Source: an uncultured Muribaculaceae bacterium | GTDB taxonomy: Bacteria; Bacteroidota; Bacteroidia; Bacteroidales; Muribaculaceae | Length of the DNA: 64,000 nucleotides | NCBI GenBank assembly: GCA_910585275.1 | Contig: CAJUCW010000004.1 | Span: forward strand, 1-64,000 | Direction of reading: 5' to 3' | Shown: piece after piece, positions 45,095 through 52,663 of the stretch | Position numbering within the stretch: the stretch's first letter is position 1 | How the letters are laid out: every line of letters begins with the position of its first letter | Program-made: the position numbers and the translations under genes | Notes under the pieces: model-generated | The model's input: only the letters and a program-made list of their open reading frames with translations | Told to the model about the DNA's origin: nothing | Databases searched by the model: none

Positions 45095-45144
45095 ATTACA
45101 TAAAAAAGACGGAATCCGGCCGGATTCCGTCTTTTTTATGTAAT
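45095..45144. terminator. 50-bp perfect palindrome, bidirectional terminator
   Basis: 25 bases (45095-45119) are followed directly by their exact reverse complement (45120-45144) with no spacer. The arms contain GACGGAATCCGG and runs of six A or six T. As RNA it forms a long GC-rich stem with a U-run for either strand, terminating yeiH-type and hisIE transcription. Confidence 0.9.
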
Positions 45145-45160
45145 GTCTTTATGCGTTGTG

Positions 45161-45769
45161 TCATGAATGTCTGAACTGAAGTTCCTTCTCTATGTCGGTG
45201 ATATCGCAGTCCATTTGTTCAAGCAGCACCAGATAATGATACATCAGGTCTGCCGCTTCGTATATGAATCTTGAACGGTTGCCGTCAACAGCCTCGATAG
45301 CGGATTCCACCGCTTCTTCCCCGACTTTTTGGGCTATTTTCTTTACCCCCTTTATAAAAAGTCGTGTGGTGTATGAATTGTCGGGCATTTCTTCGTGACG
45401 CCGTTTTATGAGTGCCGAAAGTTTTCTCACGAATCCGTCATAGTCGGGAGTGTCGAAGCATGCTTCCGTGCCGCGATGGCATGTGGGGCCGACGGGATGG
45501 GCTTTGACGAGAAGCGTGTCGCCGTCGCAGTCTGCATACATTTCCACCACGTCGAGGAAATTGCCGCTTGTTTCCCCTTTTGTCCATAATTGCCTGCGCG
45601 TGCGGCTGAAGAAAGTCACCTTGCCTGTGGCGAGGGTTTTTTCAAACGCTTCTCGGTTCATATAGCCGAGCATAAGCACTTTAAGCGAAACGGCATCTTG
45701 TATTATAGCAGGGAGAAGACCGTCGGCGCATTTTTCAAGATTGAAATCGTCAAATTTAAGATTGTTCAT
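45161..45769 (-). CDS. hisIE: Bifunctional phosphoribosyl-AMP cyclohydrolase / phosphoribosyl-ATP pyrophosphatase
   Basis: The product is 202 aa. N-terminal HisI domain (about 1-115) with the metal-binding region WTKGETSGNFLDVVEMYADC and HPVGPTCHRGTEACF. C-terminal HisE domain (about 118-200) with SYTTRLFIKGVKKIAQKVGE and the EEAVE/D motifs of MazG-like pyrophosphohydrolases. It catalyses steps 2 and 3 of histidine biosynthesis. Its start overlaps the hisF stop by 4 nt. Confidence 0.97.
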   Translation of the reverse strand: MNNLKFDDFNLEKCADGLLPAIIQDAVSLKVLMLGYMNREAFEKTLATGKVTFFSRTRRQLWTKGETSGNFLDVVEMYADCDGDTLLVKAHPVGPTCHRGTEACFDTPDYDGFVRKLSALIKRRHEEMPDNSYTTRLFIKGVKKIAQKVGEEAVESAIEAVDGNRSRFIYEAADLMYHYLVLLEQMDCDITDIEKELQFRHS

Positions 45770-46521
45770 AACCTAACTTCTATGCCTTTGCCTGTCAAAT
45801 CTTTTTTTAGTTTATTCACGGTGGTTTCCCCGTAATGGAATATACTGGCCGCGAGAGCAGCGTCGGCTTTACCTGAGGTAAGCACCTTGGCAATGTCTTC
45901 AACGCTGCCTGCACCTCCAGAGGCGATTACCGGTATCGATACTTCTTCGCATAGTTTCGCGAACGTGTCGCAGGGATAACCGTTGCGGGTGCCGTCATGG
46001 TCCATCGATGTGAACATTATCTCACCGGCACCTCGCTCTTCCACTTCTTTTGCCCATGAAAAGAGTTCCTTGTCGGTGAGTCGCGATCCTCCGTGGGTTG
46101 TTACCCTCCAGACACCCTCAACGAATTTGGCATCTATAGCCACCACCACGAACTGACGACCGTAACGGGTCGCGATTTCCGTAATGAGTGCCGGATTTGC
46201 CACTGCCGCGCTGTTTATTGTAATTTTATCTGCACCCGCATCGAGCAGACGCGATGCGTCGTCGATCGACGATATGCCGCCTCCCACTGTAAAGGGTATG
46301 TTTATACGGTCGGCTATTCTTGCCACGAGTTCGGTGAATGTGTTCCTGTCTTCCTTGGAAGCGCTGATGTCGAGATAAACGAGTTCGTCGGCCCCTTCCT
46401 CGGCATAGCGTGCGCCGAGTTCGACAGGGTCGCCGACATCGGCGAGCCCTTCGAAGTTAATTCCTTTCACGGTTCTCCCGTTCTTGACGTCAAGACAGGG
46501 TATGATTCTTTTGGCTGGCAT
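45766..46521 (-). CDS. hisF: Imidazole glycerol phosphate synthase subunit HisF
   Basis: The product is 251 aa, a (beta/alpha)8 cyclase. Catalytic D11 is in RIIPCLDVKNGRTVKG and D130 in VVVAIDAKF; phosphate-binding loops TVGGGIS and ASGGAGS are present. With HisH (glutaminase, not encoded nearby) it forms IGP and AICAR from PRFAR. It forms a two-gene unit with hisIE. A possible -7 box (46570-46577) lies about 50 bp upstream. Confidence 0.97.
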   Translation of the reverse strand: MPAKRIIPCLDVKNGRTVKGINFEGLADVGDPVELGARYAEEGADELVYLDISASKEDRNTFTELVARIADRINIPFTVGGGISSIDDASRLLDAGADKITINSAAVANPALITEIATRYGRQFVVVAIDAKFVEGVWRVTTHGGSRLTDKELFSWAKEVEERGAGEIMFTSMDHDGTRNGYPCDTFAKLCEEVSIPVIASGGAGSVEDIAKVLTSGKADAALAASIFHYGETTVNKLKKDLTGKGIEVRL

Positions 46522-46569
46522 TTTGATTTAAAATTAGAATGTAAAATTATAAAAGATGCATCATATTGC

Positions 46570-46577
46570 CAAATTTA
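46570..46577 (-). promoter_or_regulatory. Possible hisF promoter -7 box
   Basis: On the minus strand this reads TAAATTTG, a full -7 match, but no good TTTG lies 19-20 bases upstream. The leader would be about 40 nt. Confidence 0.35.
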
Positions 46578-46696
46578 AATTCCATTTTTATTTTGATTGG
46601 CAGATTCTTTACGGTCTCCATTGGAGAATATATCAACGTAGTACATATTTTAAAATATTAAATTCTGTTAAAATAGAGTCTGTTTTGTTGTTTGGA

Positions 46697-46728
46697 TTTG
46701 CATATTACTGTTAAAGAATATAAATTTG
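46697..46728 (+). promoter_or_regulatory. Consensus promoter of the structured leader / candidate ncRNA
   Basis: TTTG (46697-46700), 20-base spacer, TAAATTTG (46721-46728): full match to the Bacteroidetes pattern, facing the LRR gene. Transcription would begin near 46734, over 350 nt before the LRR start codon. Confidence 0.8.
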
Positions 46729-46733
46729 TGATG

Positions 46734-47014
46734 CAAACAGGAGGAGACTCCTGCGGGAATTACATCATCGGAATGTCAAGGAGGGATATACGTGTTCCTC
46801 ATGGCATCGGCGCAATTCGATTGCCGGATGGCAATTGAAAGTGGTGGGACGGCTCTTTCCCGGTAACGACTACATAAAATCTGTGTCCCGTCTGCAGAAT
46901 TATCGGCATCCATTCGAGAGCAATCTTGAAGTGGATTTTTGGATAATTCGAAGCAGGCATTTCATCGTATCGCGGCATCTGTTTCCGGTTATCCGGAAAA
47001 CGGATGCTTTTTTT
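46734..47014 (+). ncRNA. Candidate structured non-coding RNA or attenuator leader (promoter to terminator)
   Basis: About 280 nt between a consensus promoter and a strong intrinsic terminator, with no convincing reading frame. Local hairpins visible by eye: CAGGAG-GAGA-CTCCTG (46738-46753, GNRA loop), ATTGCC-GGAT-GGCAAT (46820-46835), and GGGAC with GTCCC (46846-46850 and 46885-46889). The GGCATC arm of the terminator is duplicated at 46803-46808 and 46905-46910; GCATCC at 46906-46911 is fully complementary to the terminator 3' arm GGATGC (47002-47007), so a competing anti-terminator fold is possible. It does not look like tmRNA, RNase P RNA or SRP RNA. It could be a free sRNA, or a riboswitch-like leader of the LRR gene at 47088. 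Confidence 0.45.
46975..47014 (+). terminator. Intrinsic terminator upstream of the LRR gene
   Basis: GCATC / GATGC (46975-46979, 47003-47007) encloses TTTCCGG / CCGGAAA (46982-46988, 46993-46999) with a TTAT loop, about 14 pairs with one bulged A, followed by seven T (47008-47014). It is a strong terminator 74 bp before the LRR start codon. Confidence 0.85.
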
Positions 47015-47087
47015 ATATCCTTTTATGATGCATGATTCATGAGAAAATGCAAAAAACAATAATAACATCAAATCAAAAATCGAGTTT

Positions 47088-49859
47088 ATGAAATCAGAGA
47101 GTTGTAACGTGAGATTCGGCGTTCATCGCCAATGGCTATGCAGACTTCTCTTCATGGCAATGCTGCTCCCTCTTTGCCGGGAATCGAAGGCACTGAATTT
47201 TGTTGAGGGAGATTTCAAGTATTTCGGTGCCGGCAAGACGGCGACGGTTTACGCAAATCGCAAGGATATGTCTTCGGCGGATATTCCCGAAAAAGTCACC
47301 TATGGAAAATACACATATACAGTGACTGCAATCGGAAGCGGGGCTTTCAGTGATTGTACGAAATTGAAATATGTGAGAATCCCCAAAACTGTAACTGAAA
47401 TTGGTAGTGGAGCTTTCAGTGATTGCACGAGTCTGGAATCTATGGAAATTCCCGACGGTGTTACCACGATTGAAAGGAGCTTATTCAGTGGCTGCACGAG
47501 CCTGGAATCTGTGGAACTTCCCGCCGGCATAACAGCAATTGGGGAGGACGCTTTCCGTGACTGCGCAATGCTGGGGTCGTTGACGATTCCTGACGGGGTT
47601 AAGAAGATTGAAAGGAGCTTATTCAGTGGCTGCATAAATCTGACATCGGTGAACCTGCCGGATTTTATAACTTCAATCGGGTCGGATGCATTTTTCAAAT
47701 GCACAAGACTGAAAAATGTGACACTTCCAGCCTCGTTGACGGAAATCGGCTACCGAGCATTCGGTTACTGTGCAACTCTGGGGTCGCTGGAAATTCCAGA
47801 ATCTGTTTCTACAATAGGAGACTATGCATTCTATGAATGCGAGGGATTGAGTTCGATTGTTATTCCCGAACTTGTAACATCAATAGGCGAAAGAGCTTTT
47901 TATAACTGTGGCCACTTGAAGTCGCTGAAAATGGGTAAATCTATAACGACAATCGGCGACTATGCTTTTTACGAATGTGCGAGTCTGGAATCGGTGACGC
48001 TCCCTGACTCGCTGACGACAATCGGCAATCGGGCTTTCAGCGGATGCCATGGCTTAGTGACAATGACAATCCCCGATTTGGTGACCACAATTGGCGACGG
48101 GGCTTTTTATGATTGTCGTAATATGATATCTTTGACTTTAGGCAAGTCGGTGACTTTTATAGGCGATTCTTCTTTCAGATATTGCGGTTTTTATAATTTG
48201 AAAATACCGGATTCTGTAATTTCTATAGGGTATATGTCTTTCTATGGTTGCACAAGGTTGGTTTCGCTGACGTTAGGCAGCTCGCTAATTGAAATAGGGT
48301 CCTATGCGTTTTGTTCGTGCAATGAGCTGACATCGGTGGTTATTCCGGACTCTACAACCACAATCGCCGAGAATGCTTTTGGGAATTGCGAAAAATTGAA
48401 TAATCTGACAATCGGAAAGTCTGTTTCCTCTATCGGCGACTATGCTTTTGGCGGTTGTGTTGAGTTGAGGGATATAAATGTGTTGAATCCGGAACCCCCG
48501 ACAATCTTTCCAAGGACTTTTTATGATAATATTTATGATGATGCGGTGGTTCATGTGCCTCAAGAGAGTGAATCCAAATATAGGGAAGCAGCAATTTGGG
48601 GTGATTTTAAGAATATTGATAATGAGTTTTCATACGGAGAGTCGGAGGATAAGAAGGTTTTTATAATCGGCGATTTATATTATACTGGCGAGGCTGACAA
48701 TGGATTGGCTGTATATGCCTCGAATAAGAATCTTTTGGAGGCGAACATCCCGTCAAAAGTGGCGTATGAAGGAGTCGAATATGCAGTGACCTCAATCGGT
48801 AGCGGTGCGTTTTCCGAATGTAAGAAACTGGAGTCGGTGTCAATCCCTGCCTCGGTTGTTGAAATCAGAGATTTTGCTTTCCAGAATTGTGACCGTCTGA
48901 ACAGAGTGTTTATATCCGATCTGGAGTCATGGTGCAATATCGATTTTGAGTTTTTTATAGACAATCCTATCTATCATGCACACAATCTTTACCTGAATGG
49001 AGAGCTGGCGGAGCATATTGTCATTCCTGAGGGGATACAAACATTGAAGTCATACGTATTTGGCCACTGCACAAACTTGAAATCGGTGAAAATACCCGAT
49101 TCGGTGACTTCAATTGGTAATGATGCATTTTACATGTGTGAGGGTTTGGAATCTGTGAAAATACCGGACTCGGTGACTTCAATCGGCTTCAGTGCTTTTT
49201 ACGGATGCAAAGGAATGCGTTTAATGGAGATGGGCAAATCGGTAAAGACAATAGAAAGTAATGCTTTCTATGGATGTGACGGACTGCACTCGGTGTCTGT
49301 CGCCGACATTATGACTTGGTACGATATCGAATTCAAGAATTACGACTCCAATCCTCTCTATTATGCACATAATCTTTACGTCGGAGACAAATTGATGACT
49401 TCAATTTCGATACCCAACGGAATTGAGGAAATAAAACAAAATGCGTTTGTCGGTTGCACCGGGGCAACGACGCTTACTATTCCTCCATCGGTGAAAAAAA
49501 TCAATGATGGCGCTTTTCTCCAATGCAAATTCTTCAATATCAATGTCTATCCAATTCTGCCCCCGGAATGTTATGCCGCGTTCTCTGACTATTCCGCGTA
49601 TCTCCATGTTCAGTACGGTTGTAAGGATCGATATCAAGATTTTAATTTTGAATGGAAGAAATTTAAAAGCATAGTTTATGGTATGACCGAGGATTATGAG
49701 TCCGCTGTAGAGGAAGTAGAGGACGACCGGTTCTCTTCCGACCCCGTAGAGGTATTCGACCTGCAGGGTGTCAAGGTTGGCGATTCTGTCGGCAGTCTTG
49801 CAAAAGGAATCTATGTTGTCCGACAAGGGAACACCGTCAGAAAAATTGCCGTAAAATAA
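47088..49859 (+). CDS. BspA-type leucine-rich-repeat surface protein with T9SS-type tail
   Basis: The product is 923 aa. A long signal peptide (hydrophobic part CRLLFMAMLLPLC) is followed by about 25-30 LRR_5 (Treponema/BspA type) repeats of 23 residues with the pattern xxxLxSVxIPDSVTxIGxxAFxxC. Two copies of the longer family motif, FFIDNPIYHAHNLYLNGEL and YDSNPLYYAHNLYVGDKLM, are present in the second half. The C-terminus (VFDLQGVKVGD, then LAKGIYVVRQGNTVRKIAVK) is T9SS type-A-like. BspA-family proteins bind host matrix proteins and other bacteria. Nucleotide-level repeats occur (see findings). Expression may depend on readthrough of the upstream terminator. Confidence 0.9.
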   Translation: MKSESCNVRFGVHRQWLCRLLFMAMLLPLCRESKALNFVEGDFKYFGAGKTATVYANRKDMSSADIPEKVTYGKYTYTVTAIGSGAFSDCTKLKYVRIPKTVTEIGSGAFSDCTSLESMEIPDGVTTIERSLFSGCTSLESVELPAGITAIGEDAFRDCAMLGSLTIPDGVKKIERSLFSGCINLTSVNLPDFITSIGSDAFFKCTRLKNVTLPASLTEIGYRAFGYCATLGSLEIPESVSTIGDYAFYECEGLSSIVIPELVTSIGERAFYNCGHLKSLKMGKSITTIGDYAFYECASLESVTLPDSLTTIGNRAFSGCHGLVTMTIPDLVTTIGDGAFYDCRNMISLTLGKSVTFIGDSSFRYCGFYNLKIPDSVISIGYMSFYGCTRLVSLTLGSSLIEIGSYAFCSCNELTSVVIPDSTTTIAENAFGNCEKLNNLTIGKSVSSIGDYAFGGCVELRDINVLNPEPPTIFPRTFYDNIYDDAVVHVPQESESKYREAAIWGDFKNIDNEFSYGESEDKKVFIIGDLYYTGEADNGLAVYASNKNLLEANIPSKVAYEGVEYAVTSIGSGAFSECKKLESVSIPASVVEIRDFAFQNCDRLNRVFISDLESWCNIDFEFFIDNPIYHAHNLYLNGELAEHIVIPEGIQTLKSYVFGHCTNLKSVKIPDSVTSIGNDAFYMCEGLESVKIPDSVTSIGFSAFYGCKGMRLMEMGKSVKTIESNAFYGCDGLHSVSVADIMTWYDIEFKNYDSNPLYYAHNLYVGDKLMTSISIPNGIEEIKQNAFVGCTGATTLTIPPSVKKINDGAFLQCKFFNINVYPILPPECYAAFSDYSAYLHVQYGCKDRYQDFNFEWKKFKSIVYGMTEDYESAVEEVEDDRFSSDPVEVFDLQGVKVGDSVGSLAKGIYVVRQGNTVRKIAVK

Positions 49860-49883
49860 AAAACAGATTCAGATAACATGCAT

Positions 49884-49920
49884 TGAGGCTGCGCCGTGAA
49901 ATCAATTCGGCGCAGTCTCA
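49884..49920 (+). terminator. Terminator after the LRR gene
   Basis: A 13-bp stem with one G-U pair (49884-49896 with 49908-49920) and an 11-base loop, followed by TTGCTTTTAT. Good stem, modest T-run. Confidence 0.65.
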
Positions 49921-50056
49921 TTGCTTTTATATCAAAGTTCGAGGCTTGGTTACTATGGTTCCATCTAATCGCAGGCAAGGTCCGGAGTCGTGTCTGTTTT
50001 AACGTTATTAGGGGCGGGAACAAAGAAATGTGATGTAAAAGTATTATTTTTGCAGT

Positions 50057-51727
50057 ATGGATTTAAAGAATATGGAAATATCGCGGCGCGTATGGCTTGT
50101 GCTTCTGGTGGCGTCGGCATTTTCCGTCATGGATATTTTAGGCTATTATGTCGCCCATGACATGGGGTTCTGGGTCGAGTGGGGTGTGAGGGGTTACGCT
50201 GTCTTGAAAGCGACCGTGATAACACTGCTGCTTGGTTTGGTGCGAAAACATCGCATATTGTATGGTATAGGCTGGGCATTGGTGTCGGTTTTCATTCTGT
50301 TAAGTATCGCGAATGCAGTGTCGTATTCTTTATATGGATTCGGAGTGTCGCGGAAGCTCGTCACAATATTATATGAAACCAACAGCGAAGAGGTTCGCCA
50401 GTTTTTACCCGGAATGATCGGGAATATATTCTCGTTGCTGTTTTCATGGCAGATTCTTTTGGAAGTATGCATTTTTATTGCGGCGTGGTTTGTCCTCCCG
50501 GTGATTCCCAAGCGATGGTTCTGGAATGCAATATGGGTTTTCTGTTTGTCGGGGATGGTATATATCATATGGTTTGCGGCCACTGCAAGATGGGGAAAAA
50601 CGAACCATCTCATGATTGCACGTAGCGCCGTGGCCGTCAGAAGTGTGGTCAAAAGCACCTCCATGATTCGCGACCTTTCATCAAAACGACGTCCGCTCCC
50701 TTATCGGGATAGCGCCATATCCCGGCGTCTGGCGGAAAATATGATACTTATAATAGGAGAGTCGGCATCGCGCGACCATCTTTCACTTTACGGCTACCCT
50801 TTGCCTACCACTCCCGCGATGGATTCCCGTCGCGATTCTTTGTTTGTTTTCAATGACGCAGTGGCTTCATCTACCAGCACTGCAGAGAATCTGCCACGCA
50901 TACTTTCCTTTATGAATTGTGAGCCTGGACAAGGTGAATGGTATGAATATCCTACGGTCATGAATCTGTTAAAGGCTTACGGATATTCCACGACGTGGCT
51001 TTCCAATCAGGAGCGGACAGGCGACTGGTCGAACCTTTCCGGCATTCTTTCATCGGATGCCGATGAGGTGGGGTATCTTGGGAGCGTTGATTCGGAAGAC
51101 CATCTCACTGACCGTTACGACGAAGTTTTGTTGCCTGAATTTAGAAAAAGTTTGGCTGGCGGAGATTCCCTACGTTTCATTTGCCTGCATCTTATGGGCT
51201 CACACATTGCTTATAACGAACGTTATCCGAAAGACATGGCTCGGTTCTCGGCATCCGATGTTTTGAAGAAGACTTCTAAAAGGAGTTGGCTTGACGCAGG
51301 GAAAGCACAGAAAGTGGCGGAATACGATAATTCCATAGCCTACACGGACAGCATTCTCGGTGAGGTTGTGAAAGAATTATCCCGCCTGCAAGATCCGTCT
51401 GTTATGGTTTATTTGTCAGACCATGGTGAAAACGTCTATGACGACCGCGATTTTCAAGGAAGAGACCCTAAATTCGTCAGAGTTCCTTTCTTCATATACG
51501 CCAATAAGGCATATAGGGAGAATAATCCGGAAATAATAGAAAAACTTGAAAAAGCAGTAAGGGCTTCTTTTTCGACTTCCGATATCATCTACACAATAAT
51601 CACACTGACCGGATCGGACTACCGGCTTTATGACTCCACCCGCGACATTCTCTCCGCCGAATTCCAGCCACGTATCCGTTATGTTGACGAAGAGACGTTT
51701 CATGACGATACTCACCGTCGGCAATAA
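50057..51727 (+). CDS. Phosphoethanolamine transferase-like membrane sulfatase-fold enzyme (EptA/CptA type)
   Basis: The product is 556 aa. About five N-terminal membrane helices (to about residue 185) are followed by a periplasmic alkaline-phosphatase-fold domain. The nucleophile motif is LIIGESASRDHLSLYGYPLP with Ser236 in place of the Thr common in EptA; metal-ligand motifs LMGSHIAYNERYP and YLSDHGENVYDD follow. It probably transfers phosphoethanolamine from phosphatidylethanolamine to lipid A, core sugar or another glycan. A -7-like TATTTTTG (50045-50052) abuts the ATG, so the mRNA may be nearly leaderless or translation may begin at ATG 50072. Acceptor unknown. Confidence 0.85.
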   Translation: MDLKNMEISRRVWLVLLVASAFSVMDILGYYVAHDMGFWVEWGVRGYAVLKATVITLLLGLVRKHRILYGIGWALVSVFILLSIANAVSYSLYGFGVSRKLVTILYETNSEEVRQFLPGMIGNIFSLLFSWQILLEVCIFIAAWFVLPVIPKRWFWNAIWVFCLSGMVYIIWFAATARWGKTNHLMIARSAVAVRSVVKSTSMIRDLSSKRRPLPYRDSAISRRLAENMILIIGESASRDHLSLYGYPLPTTPAMDSRRDSLFVFNDAVASSTSTAENLPRILSFMNCEPGQGEWYEYPTVMNLLKAYGYSTTWLSNQERTGDWSNLSGILSSDADEVGYLGSVDSEDHLTDRYDEVLLPEFRKSLAGGDSLRFICLHLMGSHIAYNERYPKDMARFSASDVLKKTSKRSWLDAGKAQKVAEYDNSIAYTDSILGEVVKELSRLQDPSVMVYLSDHGENVYDDRDFQGRDPKFVRVPFFIYANKAYRENNPEIIEKLEKAVRASFSTSDIIYTIITLTGSDYRLYDSTRDILSAEFQPRIRYVDEETFHDDTHRRQ

Positions 51728-51798
51728 AATGTGGGAAATAGGCAATAATTTTGTTATTTTTTGTGGTGTGATGTGGTATATATGCGTATAAGTATAAA

Positions 51799-51853
51799 TG
51801 AAGTCGTACATTTGTACGACTTCAATACATGTCAGGCTTTGTCATTATGTTTG
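51799..51853 (+). promoter_or_regulatory. Inverted repeat and possible promoter upstream of the ECF sigma gene
   Basis: A perfect 11-bp inverted repeat with a 4-base loop (51799-51809 with 51814-51824, arm TGAAGTCGTAC) lies 22 bases before TATGTTTG (51846-51853), a full -7 match. The repeat sits where a -33 box would be expected and no TTTG is there. It could be an operator, or a terminator hairpin of the preceding gene lacking a T-run. Confidence 0.4.
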
Positions 51854-51941
51854 AATAGTGGCGGGGCTGAAGAATCGTGTTAACTGTAAAATCTAAACTG
51901 GAGTTTTTTAATAAGCTTCTCTGAATATTATACACTGAAGA

Positions 51942-52508
51942 ATGATTAATGAGAAAGAAATACTCTTGTTAATGAAATCGGGCGACAGTCGGGCTTTCCG
52001 GTTAGTCTTTGACTGTTATTATCCGCAGGTTAGGTTTTTTGTGCTTGGAATAGTAAAAAATTCATATATTGCCGATGAAATAGCTCAAGGAGTGTTTATA
52101 AAACTTTGGACGCGGCGTGATCTTGTTGACCCTTCGGGACACTTCAGCGCATATCTTTATCGGATAACAAGAAACGCTCTTGCGGATTACTATAGGCAAA
52201 TAGTAAAACTTGAATCTATTGATGCTCCCGGCATCGAGAAAGAGGCAAGACAGATAAGTGGTAATCCTGTAGAGGGCTATGATCTTTCGCATATTGAGAA
52301 TCTTGTGAGGAAGATTGTGGAGGAAATGCCTCCGAAACGTCGTGAGGTCTTTATTATGAGCCGGCTTGACGGTGTTGGCAATGAAGATATTGCCAACAGG
52401 TTGGGATTGTCAAAACGCACGGTTGAGCGCCATCTGAATCTGGCCCTTAACACGCTCCGTAACAATCTTGGTGAATTCCTTACTTATATAATACTGATGA
52501 TAATTTAG
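51942..52508 (+). CDS. ECF-type RNA polymerase sigma-70 factor of a PUL
   Basis: The product is 188 aa. Sigma region 2 (about 10-85) with FDCYYPQVRFFVLGIVKNSY and FSAYLYRITRNALADYYRQ; region 4 (about 120-172) with MPPKRREVFIMSRLDGVGNE and the helix-turn-helix IANRLGLSKRTVERHLNLAL. This is the Bacteroidetes SusC-linked ECF group. It should be held inactive by the FecR protein encoded 155 bp downstream and, when the SusC receptor binds its glycan, transcribe the locus. The intervening spacer (52509-52663) has two TTTTTTTG blocks 35 bases apart, possibly part of an autoregulated promoter. Confidence 0.95.
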   Translation: MINEKEILLLMKSGDSRAFRLVFDCYYPQVRFFVLGIVKNSYIADEIAQGVFIKLWTRRDLVDPSGHFSAYLYRITRNALADYYRQIVKLESIDAPGIEKEARQISGNPVEGYDLSHIENLVRKIVEEMPPKRREVFIMSRLDGVGNEDIANRLGLSKRTVERHLNLALNTLRNNLGEFLTYIILMII

Positions 52509-52663
52509 AGCGCGTCGTTCCTTAACTCTGTTTTTTTGTAAGGGGTAGGGGTGTGTAAGTGTGAGTTTTTTTGAGTACATGCTCATAAAACTGAAAAAAG
52601 TCGTAATCCGGTTGGGTGCGATTCGGTATTATGACGTATTCTTGATAAACTATCTGACTAATC

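Noticed and set aside
46799..47071. Open frames in the hisF-LRR spacer (90 codons on the minus strand, 66 codons on the plus strand)
   Set aside because: Both run through the intrinsic terminator or its stem, show no domain, signal peptide or plausible composition, and the plus-strand one starts mid-leader. The structured-RNA reading fits better.
47340..48480. Regularly spaced repeats suggestive of a CRISPR array
   Set aside because: The repeats are in frame, 69 or 138 bases apart, and encode LRR units of one continuous protein; there are no cas genes.
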